Assembly: GCA_019911785.1 (NCBI GenBank)
Contig: JAIOJM010000138.1
Span: 1-12,533 of the forward strand
Reading direction: 5' to 3'
Source of the DNA: Sulfuricella sp.
GTDB taxonomy: Bacteria; Pseudomonadota; Gammaproteobacteria; Burkholderiales; Sulfuricellaceae
Length of the DNA: 12,533 nt
In this document: piece by piece, positions 1-5,463 of the stretch
Position numbering within the stretch: the stretch's first letter is position 1
Layout of the letters: the number at the start of each line of letters is the position of its first letter
Made by a program: the position numbers and the translations under genes
Notes under the pieces: generated by a model
The model's database searches: none
The model's input: the letters and a program-made list of their open reading frames with translations, nothing else
Told to the model about the DNA's origin: nothing

Positions 1-1
1 C

Positions 2-421
2 CTGATCATCCCCGGCCACAACGACACGGACGAGGAACTCACCGCCCTGAGCCGCTGGGTGTTCAAGGAACTGGGCGCAGACGTGCCGCTGCACTTTTCG
101 GCCTTCCATCCCGACTACAAGATGATGGATGTGCCGTCCACACCTTTCGCAACGCTGACTCGTGCACGGCACATCGCCATGAAGGAAGGCCTGCGTTACG
201 TCTATACCGGCAACGTGCACGACCCGGCAGGCGACACCACCTATTGCCCGTCATGCAAGAAACCCCTGATCGTGCGCGACTGGTACCAGATCAACGCCTA
301 CCGCCTGACCGACGACGGCCATTGCCCGGATTGCGGCACGGCGATTGCCGGGCGCTTCGAGAAGTTCGTCGAAGCCTTCGGCTCGCGCCGCATCCCGGTG
401 GCGATGCATGCCTACCGATAA
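2..421 (+). CDS. amrS: AmmeMemoRadiSam system radical SAM enzyme, C-terminal part
   Basis: The reading frame is open from the first bases of the window, so only the last 139 residues are present and the start lies outside. The visible part begins LIIPGHNDTDEEL, the typical late strand of PflA-like radical SAM barrels, followed by HFSAFHPDYKMMDVP and GLRYVYTGNVHDPAGDTTYCPSC. These are hallmarks of the AmmeMemoRadiSam-associated radical SAM enzymes (AmrS). The C-terminal tail has two CxxC pairs (YCPSC and HCPDC) that look like a small zinc- or iron-binding knuckle. The catalytic CxxxCxxC of the radical SAM core would be upstream and cannot be checked. The family normally travels with AMMECR1 and Memo-like proteins, and its reaction is not established. 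The downstream hydrolase starts 15 bp after the stop, so the two are probably co-transcribed. Confidence 0.88.
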   Translation: MIIPGHNDTDEELTALSRWVFKELGADVPLHFSAFHPDYKMMDVPSTPFATLTRARHIAMKEGLRYVYTGNVHDPAGDTTYCPSCKKPLIVRDWYQINAYRLTDDGHCPDCGTAIAGRFEKFVEAFGSRRIPVAMHAYR

Positions 422-436
422 ACTGGAGCCCGTACC

Positions 437-1105
437 ATGAAAACATCCGAATTTTCTCATCTGGCCGCCATCCCGGCAGGCCCGGTAACCCTGGAAGGCA
501 TGCTGGAGCTGCCGGAAAACGCGCCGGGCGTGGTGCTGTTTGCGCACGGCAGCGGCAGCAGCCGCCTCAGCCCGAGGAACAACTACGTCGCGCGCGTGCT
601 GCGTGACGCTGGCCTGGGCACGCTGCTGATCGACCTGCTGACGCTGCATGAAGATACGGATTACGCCACCCGCTTCGACATCCCGCTCCTTACCCGACGG
701 CTGCTGGCCGCAACCCGCTGGTTACAGAACGAAGAACGGACAAAATCCCTCGCCATCGGCTATTTCGGCGCCAGCACCGGCGCGGCGGCGGCCTTGCAGG
801 CTGCCGCGGAAGAAGGCGGGAAAATCGCCGCCGTGGTTTCCCGTGGCGGACGCCCCGACCTTGCCGGAGAGGAAGCCCTGAACCGGGTTGCCGCCCCTAC
901 CCTGCTGATCGTGGGCGGTTTCGACGACGTGGTGATCGGCCTCAACCAGGAAGCCCATCGCGCCCTGCGCTGCGAGAAGGAATTGATCGTCATCCCCGGC
1001 GCTACCCACCTGTTCGAGGAGCCGGGCACGCTGGAACAGGTGGCAATGCATGCCGCCCACTGGTTCGGCAAATTCATGCCGCGTTCTGGCGCAGGATCGC
1101 GATAA
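437..1105 (+). CDS. Dienelactone hydrolase-like alpha/beta hydrolase
   Basis: This is a 222-residue cytoplasmic alpha/beta hydrolase of the dienelactone hydrolase-like group, with no signal peptide. The oxyanion region is VVLFAHGSGSS (about residues 32-42). The nucleophile elbow is GASTGA with Ser113. The acid is Asp163 or Asp164 in GGFDD, and the catalytic histidine is His191 in GATHLFEEPG, so the Ser-Asp-His triad is complete. Classical dienelactone hydrolases use Cys as nucleophile, whereas this one has Ser, so a real dienelactone substrate is unlikely and the substrate is unknown. The gene starts 15 bp after the radical SAM gene, and its last 32 bases overlap the end of the convergent phosphoribosyltransferase gene. 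Homologous hydrolase and phosphoribosyltransferase domains are known fused in single proteins, so their adjacency here is probably functional. Confidence 0.88.
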   Translation: MKTSEFSHLAAIPAGPVTLEGMLELPENAPGVVLFAHGSGSSRLSPRNNYVARVLRDAGLGTLLIDLLTLHEDTDYATRFDIPLLTRRLLAATRWLQNEERTKSLAIGYFGASTGAAAALQAAAEEGGKIAAVVSRGGRPDLAGEEALNRVAAPTLLIVGGFDDVVIGLNQEAHRALRCEKELIVIPGATHLFEEPGTLEQVAMHAAHWFGKFMPRSGAGSR

Positions 1106-1706
1106 CCTCTTCGTCCTCCACCTGCGGGAAATCCATGTAGAACTGCCCAACCGCCTGGAACCACTCCGGCGCTTCCAGGCAGACCACTTCGTCAGCGTAG
1201 GGCGCGACCTTCTCCAGCGTATCGGGAGGCGAAACCGGCACGGCGCAAATCAGCTTGGCCGGGTTCTTCGCGCGCAAGGCATGCAGCGCCGAAATCATGG
1301 TCGCACCGGTAGCCAGGCCATCGTCGAGAACGATCACGACGCGCCCTGCAGGATCGATCGGCGGCCTGATCGGCGTATATTGCGCACGACGGTTACGCAT
1401 GGTTTCCATCTGCGTCTTCTTCTCGGCTTCGAGATATTCCGGCGAAGCGCCCGCCTGCGCCGCATAATCCGCGATATAGGTCCAACCGCTTTCATCGATG
1501 GAACCGACGGCGAATTCCGGGTTGTAAGGCGCGCGCAGCTTCCTCACCAGCACCACATCGACCTCGCCACCCAAGGCATCGGCAACAATCCGGGCCATCG
1601 GCACAGCGCCGCGCGGAATCGCCAGCACCAGCGGATTCTTCCCTTTATAGACAGCAAGCCGCTCCACCAAGCGGCGAGCAGCTTCGTTACGGTCACGAAA
1701 TGGCAT
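1074..1706 (-). CDS. Phosphoribosyltransferase family protein
   Basis: This is a 210-residue type I phosphoribosyltransferase-fold protein. The PRPP-binding loop is clear: VVIVLDDGLATGAT at about residues 123-136, with the two acidic residues followed by the glycine/threonine loop. LAIPRGAVPMA (28-38) and VRKLRAPYNPEFAVGSIDE (54-72) are the other conserved blocks of the COG1926-type subfamily, which is often seen with dienelactone hydrolase-like partners. The true nucleobase or other acceptor is unknown. An upstream in-frame ATG at 1766 would add 20 residues, but the start at 1706 is preferred because an AAGGAGG Shine-Dalgarno sequence lies 4 bp upstream and the family N-terminus (FRDRNEAARRL) begins there. 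The gene converges on and overlaps the hydrolase by 32 bp and is divergent from the NlpC/P60 gene. Confidence 0.9.
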   Translation of the reverse strand: MPFRDRNEAARRLVERLAVYKGKNPLVLAIPRGAVPMARIVADALGGEVDVVLVRKLRAPYNPEFAVGSIDESGWTYIADYAAQAGASPEYLEAEKKTQMETMRNRRAQYTPIRPPIDPAGRVVIVLDDGLATGATMISALHALRAKNPAKLICAVPVSPPDTLEKVAPYADEVVCLEAPEWFQAVGQFYMDFPQVEDEEVIAILRQNAA

Positions 1707-1748
1707 ATTGCCTCCTTGATTAATTCTAGTCATTTTCAGGAGGTTTGC

Positions 1749-1776
1749 TTGACGTAAAGACTGCAATCATTAAAAT
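1749..1776 (+). promoter_or_regulatory. Candidate sigma-70 promoter of the NlpC/P60 gene
   Basis: TTGACG (1749-1754) and TAAAAT (1771-1776) are separated by 16 bp. Each matches the sigma-70 consensus at five of six positions. The -10 element ends 26 bp before the peptidase ATG. The element lies in the 96-bp divergent gap between the phosphoribosyltransferase and the peptidase. It was found by eye only. Confidence 0.5.
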
Positions 1777-1802
1777 ACCCGCATCCCCTTATAAGTAAAA
1801 AG

Positions 1803-2327
1803 ATGCGCTCCTACAAAACTTTCCTGCTCGGCGGATTCCTGTTGCTTTCCAGCATGGCTAGCACAGCCGACGGCATGGGCGCTGAAGCGCCGCAACAAAC
1901 CGCATTCGCCAGCTCGATCGACAAGGCGTCGGAAATGCTGACGTACGCTCTGAGCCTGGTCGGAGTCAACTACAAGTACGGCGGGAAGTCGCCCGAAACC
2001 GGCCTGGATTGCAGCGGCTTCGTCAGCCACGTCTACCGGCAGGCCGCCGGCCTGGTCCTGCCGCACAACGCCCGCGCCATCAGCATGTTCGGAAAGAAAA
2101 TCGCCATTTCAGAGCTCCAGCCCGGCGACCTGGTGTTTTACAACACCATGCGCCACACCTACTCCCATGTCGGCATCTATCTTGGCGACAACCGTTTCAT
2201 CCATTCCGGCAGCACCGGCAGCAGCGTCGAAGTCGTCAACATGAACGACAGCTACTGGGTCAAGCGCTTCAACGGCGCACGCCGCATGGTCACTTCCCGT
2301 TTGCCTTTTGCAGCTTCGAACGAATAA
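1803..2327 (+). CDS. Exported NlpC/P60 (C40) cell-wall endopeptidase
   Basis: This 174-residue protein has an N-terminal signal sequence (positive MRSYK, hydrophobic core to about residue 20, small residues before about 27) and one NlpC/P60 domain. The catalytic Cys70 is in GLDCSGFV, the catalytic histidine is His122 in SHVGIYLG, and the third polar residue is His134 in FIHSGS. GDLVFYN (108-114) is the usual strand before the histidine. Such enzymes cleave gamma-D-glutamyl-meso-diaminopimelate or related bonds in peptidoglycan peptides in the periplasm. No lipobox is seen and the length is normal for a single-domain family member. The ribosome binding site is weak, so a slightly later start cannot be excluded. 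The last 38 bases overlap the end of the convergent patatin gene. The substrate bond is inferred from the family. Confidence 0.9.
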   Translation: MRSYKTFLLGGFLLLSSMASTADGMGAEAPQQTAFASSIDKASEMLTYALSLVGVNYKYGGKSPETGLDCSGFVSHVYRQAAGLVLPHNARAISMFGKKIAISELQPGDLVFYNTMRHTYSHVGIYLGDNRFIHSGSTGSSVEVVNMNDSYWVKRFNGARRMVTSRLPFAASNE

Positions 2328-3186
2328 GCGGCAGCGCAGCTAGCGCCGCTTTCTCCCCTTCCATGATGGCCAGATGCTTCTGGTCGAATTCAGTTGCACC
2401 GATCGTGCCGGTTTGCGGCCTGATCACCACATCCGCTTCGGCCAGTTCATAGCGCCCGATGGTCTGTCCCATGATGTTGAAAGCCTGCAGAAAGATGTCG
2501 ATGGTGTCGTTCAGCTTGGCATTTTTCGGCTTGCCCGAGATATCCACTGCGATCACGACATCCGCCCCCATGCCGCGTGCCGCCCTGACCGGCACCGGGC
2601 TTACCAGCCCGCCGTCGACGTACTCCTTGCCGCCGATATTGACCGGCTGAAACACGCCGGGAATGCTGCTCGACGCGCGCACCGCCATGCCGGTGTTGCC
2701 GCGCCGGAACACCGCCATCTCGCCGGTTTGCAATTCGGTGGTGATAGCAGCAAAGGATTTGTTCAAGCGTTCGATGGGGCGGTTCTGCAGTGCCCTGTTG
2801 ATAAAATTCTGCAGCATTTCCCCCTTGATGAAGCCCCGGTCAGGCAGCACCCAATCCCCCACGCTCTCCTGCTCAAGCTGAAAGGCGATTTTCTGTAGCT
2901 CGAAACCGCTATAGCCGCCGGCATACAGCGCCCCGACCACGCTACCGGCGCTGGTGCCCACCACCATGTCCGGCACGATGCCGTGCGCCTCCAGTGTCTT
3001 GATCACGCCGATGTGGGCAAACCCGCGCACCGCGCCACCGCCCAGCACCAGCGCGACTTTCGGCGTAGACGGCTTGGGCGAAGGTTGGGCCGCTGAAATG
3101 GGCGCAACCGTAGTCACGGGAGTAGTGGAGCAGCCCGTGAGCATCAGTAGACAGGAAACAAGTGCAGCGGCATAGCCTTTATGCAT
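2290..3186 (-). CDS. Patatin-like phospholipase lipoprotein, RssA-like
   Basis: This 298-residue patatin-domain protein begins with a lipoprotein signal peptide. The lipobox LTGC has Cys19 as the acylated residue, followed by a Pro/Ser/Thr-rich linker to about residue 42, so the enzyme should sit on the periplasmic face of a membrane. The patatin motifs are complete: oxyanion loop LGGGAVRG (48-55), nucleophile Ser79 in GTSAGS and catalytic Asp191 in DGGLVSPVP. These form the Ser-Asp dyad of patatin-type lipid acyl hydrolases. Bacterial RssA/YchK-like members are this length, usually without the lipoprotein leader. The natural lipid is unknown. The 3' end overlaps the convergent NlpC/P60 gene by 38 bp. 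Upstream lies the regulatory region shared with the tonB operon, read in the opposite direction. Confidence 0.9.
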   Translation of the reverse strand: MHKGYAAALVSCLLMLTGCSTTPVTTVAPISAAQPSPKPSTPKVALVLGGGAVRGFAHIGVIKTLEAHGIVPDMVVGTSAGSVVGALYAGGYSGFELQKIAFQLEQESVGDWVLPDRGFIKGEMLQNFINRALQNRPIERLNKSFAAITTELQTGEMAVFRRGNTGMAVRASSSIPGVFQPVNIGGKEYVDGGLVSPVPVRAARGMGADVVIAVDISGKPKNAKLNDTIDIFLQAFNIMGQTIGRYELAEADVVIRPQTGTIGATEFDQKHLAIMEGEKAALAALPLIRSKLQKANGK

Positions 3187-3305
3187 ATCAAAAAACCGTG
3201 ATTATCAAAAACCCTTAATTGTAATGAATATTCCTGCACCAAGACATTATCGGCCGATTTTTTTGTGATTCGTCTTATGGATTTTTTCTCTATTTGAATT
3301 TCTTC

Positions 3306-3334
3306 TTGCAAATGCGAATTATTCTTGTTAGTAT
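3306..3334 (+). promoter_or_regulatory. Candidate promoter of the tonB operon overlapped by a Fur-box-like palindrome
   Basis: TTGCAA (3306-3311) and TAGTAT (3329-3334) are spaced 17 bp apart and each matches the sigma-70 consensus at four of six positions. Between and over them, 3311-3329 reads AATGCGAAT-T-ATTCTTGTT. The left half is identical to the AATGCGAAT half-site seen in many proteobacterial Fur boxes, and the right half matches its complement at six of nine positions. A repressor here would block the promoter, which is how Fur controls TonB systems. Just downstream, 3337-3350 holds a CGATA/TATCG inverted repeat that merges into the palindrome CGATATCG (3349-3356) and could be a second operator. 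All of this is by eye, and binding is not shown. Confidence 0.4.
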
Positions 3335-3366
3335 TTCGATATGTTTATCGATATCGGAGATACCCC

Positions 3367-3486
3367 ATGAAAATCGTGATTGATGCCAGGCTTGAAAGGA
3401 AGAGTCCGCAATACCCGCTCGAGCACGATCTTGCAGCCCTGGTTTTCAGGATGCCGGGGCTTCCCGTCGCCACTGGCGCGATTTGA
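3367..3486 (+). CDS. Small ORF of 39 codons ahead of tonB, unknown
   Basis: An ATG at 3367 opens a 39-codon frame starting MKIVIDARLERKSPQYP and ending TGA at 3486. It is preceded by a good Shine-Dalgarno sequence, GGAGA at 3356-3360, six bases before the ATG. It follows the candidate Fur-controlled promoter and ends 15 bp before the tonB ATG, which itself has no clear ribosome binding site. Translation of the small ORF could therefore be coupled to tonB. The product has no signal peptide, membrane segment or cysteine. It does not resemble HemP, the small protein often found at this place in haem uptake loci. I do not recognise it. It may be a leader peptide or a real small protein. Confidence 0.45.
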   Translation: MKIVIDARLERKSPQYPLEHDLAALVFRMPGLPVATGAI

Positions 3487-3501
3487 CCTGTTAACCCTTC
3501 A

Positions 3502-4179
3502 ATGATTCAACTAAACAAAACCAGCATGGTGCCAAGCCAATCATCCCAGGAAACTTACGGTCGTGAGCCGCGCATATCCGTGCAGGGGATACTGGCCGTA
3601 GCCGGGCTGCATGTCGCGGCAATCGCCCTGCTGGTTTCGCTGGACGTGGTCAAGCTGCCGCCACAAATGGCGACGCTGATGGTGCATGTCATCCAGCCGG
3701 AGCCTCCCAAGTCGCAGGAAATCGCCCCGCCGATCCCCAAGCCCGTGGCCCGGCAGCCGGTTCCCCAGCCCAGACAGCCGCCTACCCATCAGCAGCAGGT
3801 ACTGGCGGCGGAAACTTCCGCACCCAGCGCCGCCAACGAGGTTCCCGTGGTCAAGGCTCCCCCTGCGCCGGTTTCTGCCGCATCCTCGCCTGCTGCCACA
3901 GAGCCGCGCTTCGACGCGGACTACCTGCACAACCCGGCGCCGGTTTACCCGGCCATGTCGAAACGTCTGGAAGAGTCGGGGAAGGCCATCCTGCGTGTTT
4001 ATGTCGAACCCAGCGGCAAGCCGTCCCAGATTCAGGTCAAGGCCAGCAGCGGCTCGCCCAGACTTGACCAGGCGGCGCAGGACGCCGTGTGGCGCTGGAA
4101 ATTTGTTCCCGCACGCCGTGGCGACGAGGCCGTCGGCGCGTGGGTGCTTGTCCCCATTGATTTTAACTTGAGAGGCTGA
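3502..4179 (+). CDS. tonB: TonB energy transducer
   Basis: This 225-residue protein has the three-part TonB layout. A short cytoplasmic N-terminus leads to one membrane anchor (about residues 28-47) containing His37 in LHVAAIALL, at the position of the functional transmembrane His of E. coli TonB. A periplasmic Pro/Gln/Ala-rich linker (about 65-135) follows, then a C-terminal TonB domain (about 140-225) with YLHNPAPVYPAMSKRLEESG, AILRVYV, SGSPRLDQAAQDAVWRWKFVPAR and a final VPIDFNL. It carries proton-motive energy from ExbB/ExbD to the outer-membrane receptor encoded downstream. exbB starts one base after the stop region, so the genes form one operon. The start is uncertain because no strong ribosome binding site precedes 3502, and Met9 is an alternative. 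Confidence 0.92.
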   Translation: MIQLNKTSMVPSQSSQETYGREPRISVQGILAVAGLHVAAIALLVSLDVVKLPPQMATLMVHVIQPEPPKSQEIAPPIPKPVARQPVPQPRQPPTHQQQVLAAETSAPSAANEVPVVKAPPAPVSAASSPAATEPRFDADYLHNPAPVYPAMSKRLEESGKAILRVYVEPSGKPSQIQVKASSGSPRLDQAAQDAVWRWKFVPARRGDEAVGAWVLVPIDFNLRG

Positions 4180-4180
4180 T

Positions 4181-4996
4181 ATGGACCAATCCTTAGGGCT
4201 TGCCCACTTTCTGACCCATGCCGACGGCGTGGCGCAATTCATCCTTGGCGTGATGCTGATCATGTCCGCCGGAACCTGGTATTTGATCGTCACCAAGGGC
4301 ATACGCCTGTTCAGGGTGCGAGGGGAAAGCCAGTCCTTTCTCGATGCCTTCTGGGAAGCGCCCAACCTGGAAGCCGTGGCGGGCCGCATCCGCGAGCAAG
4401 GGGCGATCGATCCCTTTTCTCACCTGGTGCATCACGGCTTTACCGCCATCGAGCAGCACAGCCGCTGCAAAAGCGGCGGCGTCTGTTCCGCCACCAGCCT
4501 GATCGACTCGGGCGCCCCGGACGAATGGCTGACCCGGGCGCTCAAGCGCGCCATCGAGGAAGACAAGTCGCGCCTCGAGTTCGGCCAGACCTTTCTCGCC
4601 ACGGTGGCGTCATCCGCGCCGTTCGTCGGCCTGTTCGGCACCGTGTGGGGTATTTATCACGCGCTCATCGCCATCGGCCTGTCCGGCCAGGGGACGCTGG
4701 ACAAGGTGGCGGGTCCGGTGGGCGAAGCGCTGATCATGACCGGCATCGGCCTGGCCGTAGCCATCCCTGCCGCCATCGGCTACAACACTTTCGCCCGCGC
4801 CAACCGCAACGTGCTGTCAAAGCTCAACTCGTTTGCCTACGACGTGTTTGTCTTCCTGGCAACCGGCATCAAAGCCTCCCCGATGCTCGCCGATGTCCGC
4901 GCCACCAGCGAAAAGGTAATCGCCCTAGCGCGTGCCCAAGGGCCCGGCGTCAGCGACGACACCGAACCCGGCCACCCCGGCCTGGCCGTGCGATAG
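4181..4996 (+). CDS. exbB: ExbB-like proton channel subunit (MotA/TolQ/ExbB family)
   Basis: This 271-residue inner-membrane protein has the three membrane segments of the family, at about residues 18-38, 137-160 and 183-203. The conserved core is SSAPFVGLFGTVWGIYHALIAI in two blocks (144-155, 156-166), then GPVGEALIMTGIGLAVAIPA (178-197), with Glu182 at the place of the channel-lining glutamate of E. coli ExbB. The large cytoplasmic loop holds the charged RALKRAIEEDKSRLE helix. It differs from typical ExbB in a loop with two cysteines, Cys96 and Cys102 (HSRCKSGGVCS). With ExbD it forms the motor that energises TonB. It has a purine-rich GAGAGG upstream and lies between tonB and exbD with almost no gap. 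Confidence 0.93.
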   Translation: MDQSLGLAHFLTHADGVAQFILGVMLIMSAGTWYLIVTKGIRLFRVRGESQSFLDAFWEAPNLEAVAGRIREQGAIDPFSHLVHHGFTAIEQHSRCKSGGVCSATSLIDSGAPDEWLTRALKRAIEEDKSRLEFGQTFLATVASSAPFVGLFGTVWGIYHALIAIGLSGQGTLDKVAGPVGEALIMTGIGLAVAIPAAIGYNTFARANRNVLSKLNSFAYDVFVFLATGIKASPMLADVRATSEKVIALARAQGPGVSDDTEPGHPGLAVR

Positions 4997-5005
4997 GAGA
5001 AGAAC

Positions 5006-5434
5006 ATGGCATTCGCAAGCATGGAAACCGGCGACGACAATGAGCCGCTGGCCGAAATCAACATGGTGCCGCTGATCGACGTGATGCTGGTGCTGCTGAT
5101 CATTTTCATGGTCACCGCTCCGCTGCTGACCCACGCGGTCAAGGTGGATCTGCCCAGGGCATCCTCGGCGCCGAACCTGACCAAGCCCGACAACGTGCAA
5201 CTGGCGATCGATGCGGCAAACCAGATTTTCTGGAACGGCGAACCGGTCGCACCGGAACAGCTCGCCCAGCGCCTGGCGGCTGCCGCTGCCCGGCAACCGC
5301 AGCCGGAGCTGCATATCCGCGCCGAACGCACCACACCCTACGAAAAGGTGGCGCAGGTGATGTCCGAGGCGTCCCGGCACGGGCTCGTCCGCATCGGTTT
5401 CATAACCGACCCGTCGAACGCGGCAGCGCGATAA
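5006..5434 (+). CDS. exbD: ExbD-like biopolymer transport protein
   Basis: This 142-residue protein has a short cytoplasmic N-terminus, one membrane helix (about residues 22-40) and a periplasmic domain. The helix contains EINMVPLIDVMLVLLIIFMV (18-37) with Asp25, the same number as the essential protonatable Asp25 of E. coli ExbD. The periplasmic part includes LAIDAANQIFWNGEPV and LHIRAERTTPYEKVAQVMSE, typical of the ExbD/TolR fold. ExbD works with ExbB to harvest proton-motive force for TonB. A GGAGAAGA ribosome binding site precedes the ATG, and the gene lies 9 bp after exbB. The length is normal for the family. Confidence 0.94.
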   Translation: MAFASMETGDDNEPLAEINMVPLIDVMLVLLIIFMVTAPLLTHAVKVDLPRASSAPNLTKPDNVQLAIDAANQIFWNGEPVAPEQLAQRLAAAAARQPQPELHIRAERTTPYEKVAQVMSEASRHGLVRIGFITDPSNAAAR

Positions 5435-5463
5435 CACCGCATTTATTCTGGGAGAAAACAGCA

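Noticed and set aside
3252..3264. ATCGGCCGAT palindrome followed by a T run
   Set aside because: A perfect 10-bp palindrome without a loop can form only about three stem pairs as a hairpin, so it is not a credible terminator.
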